From Solidesulfovibrio alcoholivorans DSM 5433 (lineage in GTDB: Bacteria; Desulfobacterota; Desulfovibrionia; Desulfovibrionales; Desulfovibrionaceae), in the NCBI RefSeq assembly GCF_000702665.1, contig NZ_JNJA01000007.1, positions 62,001-126,000 on the forward strand: 64,000 bases of DNA, given 5' to 3'. Shown one piece after another: positions 1 through 7,469 of the stretch. Made by a program: the position numbers and the translations under genes. Each line of letters opens with the position of its first letter. Within the stretch, counting starts at the first letter, position 1. The notes under the pieces were generated by a model, which was not told the DNA's origin, did not search any database, and saw only the letters and a program-made list of their open reading frames with translations.

Positions 1-63
1 AGCAATCAATCAAATATTAAGCAATGAACGAACTATCTAATCCACCACACCAGGGATTAGTCT

Positions 64-339
64 ATGCAAGAACTTTCTTTCGACCCACTTCACTATTTAC
101 GCGAAATGTGTAACTGCGAACCACACCTAGATAGCTCTAGCAATATCCAGCTAGACTTCAAGAATGGCTGCGGCTTAGAGCAAATAATGAATGCACAAAC
201 AATCGTTCGACAGTACAGATTCAAACTAACAAGACAGCTAATGCAACAAATCTCCATCGCAACCCAGCCACTATACTCAAAAAAATGTCTCAACCTTAAT
301 ACGGAGCAAAACAAAACTACAGACAATTTTGCAGCTTAA
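64..339 (+). CDS. Hypothetical protein, 91 aa
   Basis: A small AT-rich reading frame of unknown function. An AGGG element lies about 8 bases before the ATG. The product is soluble-looking, with no membrane segment, several Cys (positions 16, 18, 36 and 75) and a Gln/Asn-rich C-terminal half. It converges on the thiamine-binding-like gene with a gap of 2 bases. I do not recognise a family. An antisense frame covers most of the same bases, and this strand was preferred only for its plausible amino-acid composition and start site. Confidence 0.35.
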   Translation: MQELSFDPLHYLREMCNCEPHLDSSSNIQLDFKNGCGLEQIMNAQTIVRQYRFKLTRQLMQQISIATQPLYSKKCLNLNTEQNKTTDNFAA

Positions 340-341
340 CT

Positions 342-617
342 CTATTCCTTACGACAAGCCAAACGATTCTTGGTCCCCTTCCTCCAGATAATTTTAAAGT
401 CAATATGAACATGCTCCGAGTTTTCAGTTGCTTTATCAAAACATTGCTTTGCAACCGACATTACCTGATCCCATTCACCTTCAATACATGCAGACATCGC
501 ACCGAGCTGATAAGGCAATCCAGATGATTTTATTATTTCAATTGTCTCCGAGACAAAACGACTAATCTTATCTTTCCTGTCAAGCGGGATCAAAGAAAAC
601 TCAAGCATAATTGGCAT
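342..617 (-). CDS. Thiamine-binding (DUF77/MTH1187-YkoF type) protein
   Basis: A 91-residue protein matching the small ferredoxin-fold DUF77 family (MTH1187, YkoF half-domain), which binds thiamine or related pyrimidines in the cytoplasm. The family features visible are the N-terminal strand with SLIPLDR, the segment IKSSGLPYQLGAMSACIEGE (strand, turn and ligand-pocket region) and a C-terminal HVHIDFKIIWRKG strand. The length is normal for a single-domain member. The start is supported by an AAGGAAGG ribosome-binding site 6 bases upstream. It lies just outside a run of small minus-strand genes on the island. Thiamine binding itself is inferred from the family. Confidence 0.7.
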   Translation of the reverse strand: MPIMLEFSLIPLDRKDKISRFVSETIEIIKSSGLPYQLGAMSACIEGEWDQVMSVAKQCFDKATENSEHVHIDFKIIWRKGTKNRLACRKE

Positions 618-722
618 ACATGACCTTCCTTCTTTTTTTTAAAGGAAATTCAATAACTCTGTAGGCCCACGCCAACCCATTTTCCTGGACGACGTGGGCT
701 TCACAATCAAATCAATCCTTAA

Positions 723-1034
723 CTAGCTAATTTCGCTAGACGCAGACTCTTCTACAGCAGGAATTGCTGCAGGCTCCTCTGTCGCAGGAACATCAGTAGT
801 AAAACTTGTCTTACCAGGTTCCCATTTAATAGCGATTTTGAGCTTACCCTTACCCTTACCCTGTGAAGCTTGCATAGAAAGGTCAACAACACCCCAAGGG
901 ATTAAAGACAAAGCATTATCTTTGCTACTGATTGTAATACATCCCGATCTTAATCCAACGGCAATCCCTTCAAAAATCTTCGCAGCATCTTCCTTAAGGA
1001 GTTCTTCTTCTCGTGAAAACTTGTACTTTTCCAT
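723..1034 (-). CDS. Amphi-Trp domain protein
   Basis: The first ~70 residues fit the amphi-Trp domain, a small conserved domain of unknown function: SREEELLKEDAAKIFEGIAV, then a short strand pattern ending in KLKIAIKWEP with the characteristic Trp. The remaining ~35 residues are an acidic Ala/Glu/Pro-rich tail that looks disordered. I chose the ATG at 1034 (protein starting MEKYKF), preceded by GGGAAG, over an upstream in-frame ATG that has no ribosome-binding site and adds non-homologous residues. It is the last gene of a minus-strand run with the YcgL-like gene. An inverted repeat (GCCCACG/CGTGGGC, 665-699) lies just downstream. Confidence 0.6.
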   Translation of the reverse strand: MEKYKFSREEELLKEDAAKIFEGIAVGLRSGCITISSKDNALSLIPWGVVDLSMQASQGKGKGKLKIAIKWEPGKTSFTTDVPATEEPAAIPAVEESASSEIS

Positions 1035-1079
1035 GATGTCTTCCCACATGTTAGTAGTTGAACGAAAAAGCAAACACAC

Positions 1080-1310
1080 CTACCCAAGTCTCAAGATATA
1101 ATACTTCTTAGCTGCAACAAAATTCTCTATCTCTTTGTACCGTGGAGATATTAGCTTTGTTTCACTCTCGATAGGAAAAGAAGTCCTCAGAAATCTTATT
1201 TTTCCAATCTCCTCTAGTAATCCTCCCGGGACATAGGAGAAGTCTTCTTTTCCTCTTGTAAAGATATACAACTTGGCATCTGATTTGCTTTTATGGATTG
1301 CGAACGGCAC
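1080..1310 (-). CDS. YcgL-domain-like protein
   Basis: A 76-residue protein resembling the YcgL domain, a small alpha/beta fold of unknown function common in gammaproteobacteria. Diagnostic positions are the N-terminal IHKSKSDAKLYIFTRGKEDF, where YcgL has IYRS...TYLYVEKKDDF, the VPGGLLEEIG helix corresponding to VPEELMKGFG, and the C-terminal YYILRL strand corresponding to YYLQLP. It starts with GTG, 3 bases after the stop of the upstream 73-residue gene, with GAGGA upstream, so the two are probably translated from one message. Function is unknown even in the family. Confidence 0.55.
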   Translation of the reverse strand: MPFAIHKSKSDAKLYIFTRGKEDFSYVPGGLLEEIGKIRFLRTSFPIESETKLISPRYKEIENFVAAKKYYILRLG

Positions 1311-1313
1311 GAA

Positions 1314-1535
1314 TTAGTCCTCTTCAAGCTTGCCAAACAACGAATCAACCAATATATTAGCATCTGCGTGTAATCTCAAATCGTTAAACACTTCTGGTGG
1401 TAGCGAGCATATCTTATTTCCAAACTCTTCCCTTGATAGCTTCATTTTTTTCCATGGTTTTAACGCATCATAAGATTTTCGAGAGACTCCAAGAATTGCC
1501 CAAGGCTTTTCTTTCTCAAACTTTTCCTTCAACAT
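1314..1535 (-). CDS. Conserved small hypothetical protein (paralog of the 6,091 gene)
   Basis: A 73-residue soluble protein of unknown function. It is clearly homologous to the 88-residue protein encoded at 6,091-6,357: both share WAIL(G/K)(V/I)SRK, (L/R)PWK, SRE(E/Q)F, a LP(P/E) turn and a C-terminal LRLHADAN...LFG / IHLEADAE...AFG segment. The start has a GAGG element 4 bases upstream. It heads the operon with the YcgL-like and amphi-Trp genes. An ISL3-family IS has inserted 33 bases upstream of the start codon, so its native promoter region has been displaced. Confidence 0.5.
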   Translation of the reverse strand: MLKEKFEKEKPWAILGVSRKSYDALKPWKKMKLSREEFGNKICSLPPEVFNDLRLHADANILVDSLFGKLEED

Positions 1536-1560
1536 ACATCCTCAACGGCCAAAGCTTGTG

Positions 1561-1594
1561 CAAATTTTGGTTCTTCGACGTTTCAAATGGAATT
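1561..1594. repeat. IS left end: 8-bp target duplication plus left inverted repeat
   Basis: CAAATTTT at 1561-1568 is the target-site duplicate. It is followed at 1569-1594 by a 26-bp terminal inverted repeat starting GGTTCTTCGACG, which pairs with 2882-2907 at 24 of 26 positions. The transposase stop codon lies at the inner edge of this repeat. Confidence 0.9.
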
Positions 1595-2907
1595 CATTGA
1601 GCAAGAAAGTCGGTGATTGGGGCTGCGATCAGGTAGATCATGGTGATGAAGTTCGTGACGTTTCGGTAGCCTCTGGCCCGGGCGCGAGCGGCCTGGAAGA
1701 GACCGTTTAGGCCTTCGAGGCGAGCGTTGGTGTGCCAGGAGCACCAACGGAAGAGGATGCGGTCAAGGTGCTTCTTGTATGTCTTTAAAGCCTTGGCGAC
1801 TGGTTTGAGCAGAGGCTCGCCAGCGATCAACTCACTGGCATGGTTAAGAAAGTTTGTAGACCTCCATTGGGCCGCTTGGCTTGTTTCGGCTCGTCGAATC
1901 CATCGTAGTTGCTCTTTGACACGATAAGCGATGCCTGTGGCAAATGCTTCGCGCTCAAGTTCCTGCAATGCTTCAGCTTGAGTCTGAGTCTTAGCCGTCT
2001 CGCGGCCTTTGAGCACACCCCATCGGGTACCCTTGGGCAAGGCTCGCTCTTTTGATTCAGCCTTACGCACCTCATCCACGGCCGTCGTAAAGAGCTGGAC
2101 CACATGGAACCAGTCCACGGTTAGATCAGCTTGCGGGAAGTGTTCTTCGACGGCAGCCACAAAGCTGCCGGACATGTCACTGACGACTTCAAGCACTCGG
2201 TTGGGGTGGCCGCCCTTGGTGATGAGGTGATCCCGAAATAGCTGAACAGTCTGCTTGCCCTTGCCTTCAGTGGCGAAGACCACAGGACGGTCCTCACGAT
2301 CGAGGTCAATGAAGATGGTCACGTAGCGATGTCCGCGTTTGCAGGCAGTCTCGTCGAGGCCGAAAGCCCTAAGCCTGCTGAGGTCAACGCGCTTCATGGC
2401 CGCAGCCACATAGTGGTTGATGATTCTCCAGAGACGTTTGTCGGTCGTGCCTACAAAAGAGGCGACGGTGGCCACGGGCATCTCTCTGGCCAGGGTCATG
2501 ACCACCTGTTCGAAGAGTAGCGTAAAGTTGCTGCCAGGCCGCGACCACGGCACGACAATCCGTCGCGTGCCATGGTTGGGACAAGTTACTCGAGGCACCC
2601 TGGCAGTCAGATAGCAGTGATGTTGGAAGAAATTCAGGTGTCGCCAAGTAAACTCCTCGAAGTCATGGGCCTTGCAGTTTCGACCGCAGGTCGGACAGGG
2701 GTAGGTTGCACCCCTGTCGGCACCGAGGACCAAGTGGAGTTCATGGGGGGCCTTCTCGGTGTCCAGACGCTGGCTCAAAACCTGCCAGGGGGGAGTCAGG
2801 CCCAGACCCAAGGCGAAGATGTCTTCTGTACGCATTCTGGCCCTCCGTGAGGGGCGCTACCCCTCGCCGGAGGATAAGGTCAATTCCATTTCAAGCGTCG
2901 AAGAACC
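1569..2907 (-). mobile_element. Complete ISL3-family insertion sequence (1,339 bp)
   Basis: The element is bounded by 26-bp inverted repeats (24/26 identical) and flanked by a perfect 8-bp direct repeat CAAATTTT (1561-1568 and 2908-2915), the duplication length typical of ISL3-family transposition. It contains one full-length transposase gene. The intact ends and exact duplication indicate a recent and possibly still active insertion. It sits in the AT-rich upstream region of a small-protein operon transcribed in the same direction as the transposase. Confidence 0.92.
1594..2835 (-). CDS. ISL3-family transposase
   Basis: A 413-residue DDE transposase. The N-terminus has the ISL3 zinc-finger-like region (CPTCGRNCKAHDFEEFTWRH, then CYLTARVPRVTCPNHG), followed by a helix-turn-helix segment around residues 120-150 and a DDE core beginning at AFGLDETACKRGHRY with an SDMSGSF segment. 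Another characteristic element is the C-terminal NARLEGLNGLFQAARARARGY. The length is normal for the family and no frameshift is seen. A GGAGGG ribosome-binding site lies 5 bases before the ATG. It catalyses movement of its own element. Confidence 0.93.
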   Translation of the reverse strand: MRTEDIFALGLGLTPPWQVLSQRLDTEKAPHELHLVLGADRGATYPCPTCGRNCKAHDFEEFTWRHLNFFQHHCYLTARVPRVTCPNHGTRRIVVPWSRPGSNFTLLFEQVVMTLAREMPVATVASFVGTTDKRLWRIINHYVAAAMKRVDLSRLRAFGLDETACKRGHRYVTIFIDLDREDRPVVFATEGKGKQTVQLFRDHLITKGGHPNRVLEVVSDMSGSFVAAVEEHFPQADLTVDWFHVVQLFTTAVDEVRKAESKERALPKGTRWGVLKGRETAKTQTQAEALQELEREAFATGIAYRVKEQLRWIRRAETSQAAQWRSTNFLNHASELIAGEPLLKPVAKALKTYKKHLDRILFRWCSWHTNARLEGLNGLFQAARARARGYRNVTNFITMIYLIAAPITDFLAQ

Positions 2908-2915
2908 CAAATTTT
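2882..2915. repeat. IS right end: right inverted repeat plus target duplication
   Basis: 2882-2907 is the reverse complement of the left terminal repeat with two mismatches. 2908-2915 (CAAATTTT) is the second copy of the target duplication. Confidence 0.9.
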
Positions 2916-3315
2916 CTACTGTGGGACTTGTTTTGAATATATACAGCAGATAGCTGATAACATCAATCAGTCCAGATGTGCGATTGGGCACAAAAAAGGG
3001 CTTTCCAAAAACGCTGAACACTACCCGCATCAACACATAACCAATTGAATTTATAGACTATCTCACCAAGACAACCACATGAACACTGAACCAGTCCCGT
3101 AGAGTGGCTGAGTGTCACTGTAGCCCTGGGCCACACTGGGAACCTCGGAAAATTTATAAAGAAATTTAATTTCGATCACAACAAGATCTTTGTCACAAAT
3201 TGGTAGCAACGCATACAATTTCAGTATGAATACTTTCCCCACAACACAAACTGCATAGTAGATCTACAATAAAATAGCCTACCTATACCTTCACTGTAGT
3301 TTATCATAGAATGCA
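2916..3315. other. 400-bp non-coding AT-rich stretch
   Basis: I see no credible gene on either strand here. The stretch separates the IS right end from the minus-strand gene at 3,316. Before the IS inserted, its left part was continuous with the upstream region of the 1,314-1,535 gene, so the displaced promoter of that operon may lie here. I could not assign promoter elements confidently. Confidence 0.5.
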
Positions 3316-3942
3316 TCAGCCCTCTTTCTTCAGCCTTTTGATCATCTGGCTAGCCTCACCACCCTGTAATTCTTCTATAGATTTGTGGAACATACCATCT
3401 GCCAAATCAGATGGTGATAAAGACTGTTGACTAGCCAATGATTTAATCAAATTTAATTGTCTCTCAGTAGCTGGCTTTGTCCCACCACCATCATTTTTTA
3501 CCTGTATATACTGTGTTTTTCCTCCTGTAATATCTGTAAATTCAGCATCCATGATCTGCACCCTTGACATGTCATTTTCAGAATTATGATCATCATCTCC
3601 TTGCAGTGCGGCGCCTATATTGTATCCATCCGAGAGGACCCTTGACTTAGCCCTCGTAGAAGCCATGCGGATATAATTGCTTGAACATCCCCTGGGGACA
3701 TTTTCAGGCGTAGCATCGCCTACATCTTCAAATATACTACCATCAATCTTTTCTAACCTTGCCAATGCAATACAAGTATTGCCATTTTCTTCATTTGGCA
3801 TTTGTAATAATTTCACCTCCAAGCTCTTAATGCCAAACTGATGGGCATAATCCAATTTTGCACCATAGCTTGCAACGTCTTTCCCTTTTACATTGGCTAT
3901 CCCAGAAGTCTTTATTTTGGGGAGCCTTTTATCATCGCTCAT
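3316..3942 (-). CDS. Putative DNA-recombination/ssDNA-annealing-associated protein
   Basis: A 208-residue protein. The central part, with EDVGDATPENVPRGCSSNYI followed by RMASTRAKSRVLSDGYNIG, resembles a family of phage/plasmid proteins built like Rad52/ERF-type annealing proteins; the signature there is GDASPENV...IRMAETRAKARALR. The C-terminal 50 residues (ATERQLNLIKSLASQQ, then a helical pair ending MIKRLKK) resemble tails found in phage annealing and single-strand-binding proteins. AGGAG lies 7 bases before the ATG. It is a single gene with AT-rich flanks. Assignment rests on pattern memory only. A DNA-binding role is inference, and a catalytic function is not claimed. Confidence 0.45.
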   Translation of the reverse strand: MSDDKRLPKIKTSGIANVKGKDVASYGAKLDYAHQFGIKSLEVKLLQMPNEENGNTCIALARLEKIDGSIFEDVGDATPENVPRGCSSNYIRMASTRAKSRVLSDGYNIGAALQGDDDHNSENDMSRVQIMDAEFTDITGGKTQYIQVKNDGGGTKPATERQLNLIKSLASQQSLSPSDLADGMFHKSIEELQGGEASQMIKRLKKEG

Positions 3943-4089
3943 GAGAAATCTCCTTTCTCTCTTTGCATGGTCTTTGCCTCATTGCCTCAGACAAAAAGAG
4001 AAGAGGCAGAATACATTAGGGAAACATCCTGTCTCTTCGATATATGCTCTATACAATGAGTGTATTATATAAAATATAACTTAAAATTA

Positions 4090-4671
4090 TCAATGCAACT
4101 GAGACATGCCTAAGTTCCTCCAAGGATCACCATGATCTCTTTTATCTCTCATCTTAGCCAAATATGAAAGCTGGTGTATGACTGCTTCGTAGTTAAGCAG
4201 AGCATCTTCTCTATAAGTTTCAATCATGATGCCATTTTTAAATCCATGGACATACTCTCTGCTAATACAATTATGCACCAAGCCAAAAGCATCTACACCT
4301 AAGGTGCTACCCCAAAGACTTTGAGCATTACAAAAGACATGATGGAAGTCTCTTACCTTGTGACCATTTAGTAATAAAGCACAATGGTAATGAGGGTTAA
4401 CACTTGTATCTTGCTCTCTTACCCAAATATAAGAAGGATCCAAACCTTGTCTTTTATATTTTTGTATAATCTTTTGCATAAACTGGCTAATCAGTTCATT
4501 CGAGATAACCTGCATATAACAAACAGGAAATCTTAAATCAAATCTAACAACAAGACACTTGCTATGTCTACTCAAGTAAGAGTTTAAAAGTGCAATAATC
4601 CTTTCAAAGATCAACTGGTCATAATCCCATTTAGACATCAAAGTGTTTGTAATACTTGTAGAGTCAAGCAT
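4090..4671 (-). CDS. Inovirus Gp2-like / YagK-YfjJ C-terminal domain protein
   Basis: A 193-residue protein. Diagnostic segments are KCLVVRFDLRFP near the N-terminus and VNPHYHCALLLNG in the middle, the latter carrying a His-hydrophobic-His motif as in HUH-type rolling-circle replication initiators. These match the inovirus Gp2 / YagK-YfjJ family found on cryptic prophages and islands. I start it at the ATG at 4671, which has AAAGGAG 8 bases upstream; the longer frame would need a TTG start. A conserved catalytic Tyr was not pinned down. The large AT-rich intergenic region upstream is a plausible place for an associated origin. Confidence 0.65.
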   Translation of the reverse strand: MLDSTSITNTLMSKWDYDQLIFERIIALLNSYLSRHSKCLVVRFDLRFPVCYMQVISNELISQFMQKIIQKYKRQGLDPSYIWVREQDTSVNPHYHCALLLNGHKVRDFHHVFCNAQSLWGSTLGVDAFGLVHNCISREYVHGFKNGIMIETYREDALLNYEAVIHQLSYLAKMRDKRDHGDPWRNLGMSQLH

Positions 4672-5363
4672 TGGTGTTTCTCCTTTGTTGTGATGTGTTT
4701 CATCTAGATTGATTTTCAATATTTAAGTAGAATGATATGACTGTGTTTGCAATGTCAGTGTGTTGATTATTGTTTTTCATATGAATGTTGTTTACAAATG
4801 TGTATCCATAGAGACTCTATATTGTTTGTGATTGTTTATATTGATTGTCTATACTTTAACAATATTGGGAATGCAATGTTATTAGAATTGTAATTATATT
4901 AGAAATAGAATTAGTATTTTGAGGAATATTGTCATTGGAATGATGTTTTTAAATAGAGTAATGTTAGTATTATTATTTACTACAGAACTCCTACAGAAAA
5001 GCATCCGATCTCCATGGTGGATAAGTCGTCTTCAATGATGATATTTTAACAATCTGATCCATAATATGGTGAATGACTTAGAAAACAATATATGCGGCCC
5101 TTTGAATGTCTGCATCAGTTATCAGATCCCCCATGGCTAACATGCTCTCCATTCGTATGTTCATCATACTCCATGAACAAATATCGCACTGGCAGATTCT
5201 GGCTTACAGTCTTTCAAAAACGAGGGTTTTAGGGGGGCGGCGGAACAAACTCGCCAGAACAAGCATTCGTGGCTATCGAACCTCCCAAAACTGTATCTTG
5301 ATTTAATACCCCGAAACACGTATCCAAGAATTGAGTTTCAGGAGACAGCGAAGGATGTGCCCC
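4672..5363. other. ~690-bp AT-rich non-coding region, candidate origin or regulatory zone
   Basis: No convincing gene is visible on either strand. From about 4,740 to 5,000 it is extremely AT-rich with recurring TTGTTT/GATTGT-like words but no clean tandem iterons. Composition jumps to GC-rich near 5,225-5,350, just before the resolvase, which marks a junction inside the island. The res site of the resolvase would be expected in the last ~140 bases, but I could not define its subsites. Confidence 0.35.
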
Positions 5364-5942
5364 ATGCTGATCGGCTACGCCAGAGTCTCTACACGCGACC
5401 AAAAGCCTCATCTTCAGATCGATGCCTTGCGTGAGGCCGGCTGCGTGCGCATTTTCGAGGAAACGGCAAGCGGAGCGAAACGCGACAGGCCAGAGCTTGT
5501 TGCAGCCCTTGACTACATGCGAGACGGGGACAGCCTGGTGGTCTGGAAGCTTGACCGGCTGGCACGCTCCACCCGCCAACTGTTGGAAACGGTGGAGCAC
5601 TTGGAGCAACGCGGCATCGGTCTCAAGATTCTCACCCAAAACATCGACACCACCAATGCCGGCGGCCGGCTCATCTTCACCGTCTTTAGCGCCATCGCCG
5701 AGTTTGAAAGAGAAATCATCTGTGAACGTACCCGAGCCGGCTTGGAAGCTGCCCGTGCTCGTGGCCGTAAAGGTGGTCGCCCACGTTCTTTGTCTGAAAA
5801 GGACTTGAAGCAGGCCAAGGTATTACTAACTGATCCAGAAATTACCGTGGAGGCAGTGGCCCGACGGCTTGGCGTCGGCCCTTCCACGCTCTACCGCTAC
5901 CTACCGGCAGCGAGACAAACAATTCAAGAGGATAAAGGCTAA
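5364..5942 (+). CDS. Serine recombinase (Tn3-type resolvase/invertase)
   Basis: A 192-residue small serine recombinase. The N-terminal catalytic domain begins MLIGYARVSTRDQ, with the nucleophile Ser at residue 9. It also contains VVWKLDRLARSTRQLLE and AIAEFEREIICERTRAGLEAA, both family hallmarks, and is followed by the GRKGGRP linker and a C-terminal helix-turn-helix (VEAVARRLGVGPSTLYRYL). The ATG at 5364 is chosen because AAGGA precedes it at good spacing and family proteins start exactly there. It performs site-specific strand exchange. No cognate transposase is left nearby, so it may be a remnant of a transposon or may serve the island as a multimer resolvase. Its GC content is much higher than the DNA to its left. 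Confidence 0.92.
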   Translation: MLIGYARVSTRDQKPHLQIDALREAGCVRIFEETASGAKRDRPELVAALDYMRDGDSLVVWKLDRLARSTRQLLETVEHLEQRGIGLKILTQNIDTTNAGGRLIFTVFSAIAEFEREIICERTRAGLEAARARGRKGGRPRSLSEKDLKQAKVLLTDPEITVEAVARRLGVGPSTLYRYLPAARQTIQEDKG

Positions 5943-6090
5943 ATGTCCTCATATATCAGCTTCACTTCCACTGGGCGTTCGACATCGAACCGGAAGAAAT
6001 GAATGGCTGTGCGAGCCGTCCCTACTGATGATCGACAAGGCCAACACCGTCCGTCCCCGAAAAAGTAGGGGAACCCCTTTAGCCGACTAA

Positions 6091-6357
6091 ATGAAGGCAC
6101 CGTGCGAAACATCGCACGGGCGCTTGCAGTTTTCCTTGAGATCGCATGACCACAAACAAGCCTGGGCCATCCTCAAGATCAGCCGCAAGCGGTATTGTAC
6201 TGCGCGGCCCTGGAAGACCGCCGGCATGAGCCGGGAACAGTTCGAGCAGATCCTTGCCGTGTTGCCCGAGGGCGCAGTTGACGTGATCCACTTGGAGGCC
6301 GACGCGGAGCGGTTGATTGCCGCCGCCTTTGGAGAGGTGGAGGATCAGAAAGCATGA
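6091..6357 (+). CDS. Conserved small hypothetical protein (paralog of the 1,314 gene)
   Basis: An 88-residue protein of unknown function homologous over ~65 residues to the product of 1,314-1,535, sharing KQAWAILKISRKRY, PWK and SREQF, LPEG, and LEADAERL..AAFGEVE. It has ~18 extra N-terminal residues, and a GC-rich perfect hairpin (CCGTGCG/CGCACGG, near 6,100-6,120) overlies that part. The true start may therefore be downstream at a non-ATG codon. Codon usage here is GC-rich, unlike its AT-rich paralog, so the two copies have different histories. No membrane segment or catalytic motif is evident. Confidence 0.5.
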   Translation: MKAPCETSHGRLQFSLRSHDHKQAWAILKISRKRYCTARPWKTAGMSREQFEQILAVLPEGAVDVIHLEADAERLIAAAFGEVEDQKA

Positions 6358-6393
6358 CTATTCAGCTATCTCTAATCACAAGGAGCAGTCCAC

Positions 6394-6537
6394 ATGGTCG
6401 TGGCATTCCCCAACCTTTCCCAGTTGCGCGATGCCCGGCTCCTGGCTGTGAAATGCGATTCTACACGGCCTACGTCCGCAAATTTTACGTCCGTGTCTGG
6501 ATCCCCTGTCAGCCTGACCTTTCGCAAATTTCGTTGA
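6394..6537 (+). CDS. Possible 47-aa ORF of unknown function
   Basis: A short frame beginning MVVAFPNLSQLRDARLLAVK, with AAGGAG 8 bases before its ATG. It ends just inside the predicted promoter of the toxin gene brnT. The product is basic and Ser/Thr-rich with no recognised family. The good ribosome-binding site is the only support, and it may be a degenerate remnant. Confidence 0.25.
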   Translation: MVVAFPNLSQLRDARLLAVKCDSTRPTSANFTSVSGSPVSLTFRKFR

Positions 6538-6562
6538 CCCGATGACGCATTGTGCATACGCT
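6534..6562 (+). promoter_or_regulatory. Predicted brnTA promoter
   Basis: TTGACC (6534-6539), a 17-base spacer and TACGCT (6557-6562). Transcription would begin within a few bases of the brnT ATG at 6569, implying a leaderless or nearly leaderless message. This fits the absence of a ribosome-binding site before that ATG. Confidence 0.4.
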
Positions 6563-6568
6563 ATCCAC

Positions 6569-6838
6569 ATGCAATTTGAATGGGATGAAACCAAGCGTCA
6601 GGCAAACATAACCAAGCACGACGTGGACTTCCTGGAAGCCATGGAGCTTTTGGCCGATGCCCCGATCATGCACGACGATTCCCGCAAGGATTATGGCGAG
6701 CGCCGATGTCAGGCGGTTGGGATTGTTGACGGCAAAACGCTCGTGGTGATTTTTACCATTCGCGAAAGCTCATTTAGAATCATTTCCGCCCGCCGGGCAA
6801 ACTCCCGGGAAAGGAGGAAGTATGCCAAAGACCTATAA
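6569..6838 (+). CDS. brnT: BrnT-family toxin
   Basis: An 89-residue protein of the BrnT ribonuclease-toxin family (RelE-like fold), which cleaves RNA and blocks translation. Family features are the N-terminal MQFEWDETKRQANITKHDVD, the central strand GIVDGKTLVVIFTIRE and the C-terminal [17 protein letters not shown]. The ATG at 6569 matches the usual family start; the longer frame adds 9 non-homologous residues. It overlaps the following brnA by 17 bases, the standard toxin-first arrangement with BrnA repressing the operon. Confidence 0.9.
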   Translation: MQFEWDETKRQANITKHDVDFLEAMELLADAPIMHDDSRKDYGERRCQAVGIVDGKTLVVIFTIRESSFRIISARRANSRERRKYAKDL

Positions 6839-7178
6839 AGAAAACGGCAAGACCATCGTGCGCTACACGTTGGAAGAAGCAAGGAAGCTCCCCAGACTGA
6901 CCGACGGTTCCAGGGCCGACGCCATGACCGATGAGGAATTGACCGCCAACGCGCTTTCCGATCCAGACAACCCGCCGTTGCCGGAAGAGTTTTTCGAGAA
7001 GGCCAAGCGCGTGCGCCTGGAAGACCTTTTGCCCGAGACCAAGGAACGCGTTTGCATCCGCCTTGACCGAGATGTGCTGACGTGGTTTCGCGTCCAAAAG
7101 AAGAAGGGCTACCAGACGGCAATTAACGCAGTCCTGCGGGCCTTCGTAGAGAGCCAGGAACGCGGAAAAAGAACATAG
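6822..7178 (+). CDS. brnA: BrnA-family antitoxin
   Basis: A 118-residue antitoxin. The N-terminal half (YTLEEARKLPRLTDGSRADA, with acidic helices to residue ~70) should wrap the BrnT toxin. The C-terminal KERVCIRLDRDVLTWFRVQK, then KKGYQTAINAVLRAFVE, is the ribbon-helix-helix DNA-binding domain typical of BrnA. It neutralises BrnT and probably autoregulates the promoter at 6,534-6,562. A GGAAAGGAGG-type ribosome-binding site lies inside the end of brnT just before the ATG. The overlap with brnT implies coupled translation. Confidence 0.9.
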   Translation: MPKTYKENGKTIVRYTLEEARKLPRLTDGSRADAMTDEELTANALSDPDNPPLPEEFFEKAKRVRLEDLLPETKERVCIRLDRDVLTWFRVQKKKGYQTAINAVLRAFVESQERGKRT

Positions 7179-7469
7179 GTTCCCCCGTGGGACGCACTGG
7201 CTTGTCCTCAACGGGAAGATCAGAATATCAGGCTCAGCGCCCGAGGTGGGAGTGGGTGGTGGTCCGAAGTCTTCGGCCAGTGAGCCAAGGACGAGGCCAC
7301 AGAATTTCCAAAGAATCCTTAACCAAAGCTAGTCTGAAATCTTGAAATCATTGACTTTTACCAAAAAATCTGTGTTCCGAAATTCAAAATTTCGAATGTT
7401 CGAAAAATGCCTACGTGGCTTTATCCGAAATGACGTATTGATGCTGCTCGTTTACAAAATTATTTAGAT
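7179..7469. other. ~290-bp non-coding junction region
   Basis: No gene is visible. The left half is GC-rich and contains a small palindrome CCGAAGTCTTCGG. The right half is AT-rich with CGAAATT-CAA-AATTTCG near 7,378-7,394. It leads into a truncated IS66 transposase and is probably a scar of several insertions. Confidence 0.4.

Noticed and set aside
5331-5363. Upstream start codons for the resolvase
   Set aside because: Residues before MLIGYARVST are absent from the family and the ribosome-binding site spacing fits only the ATG at 5364.
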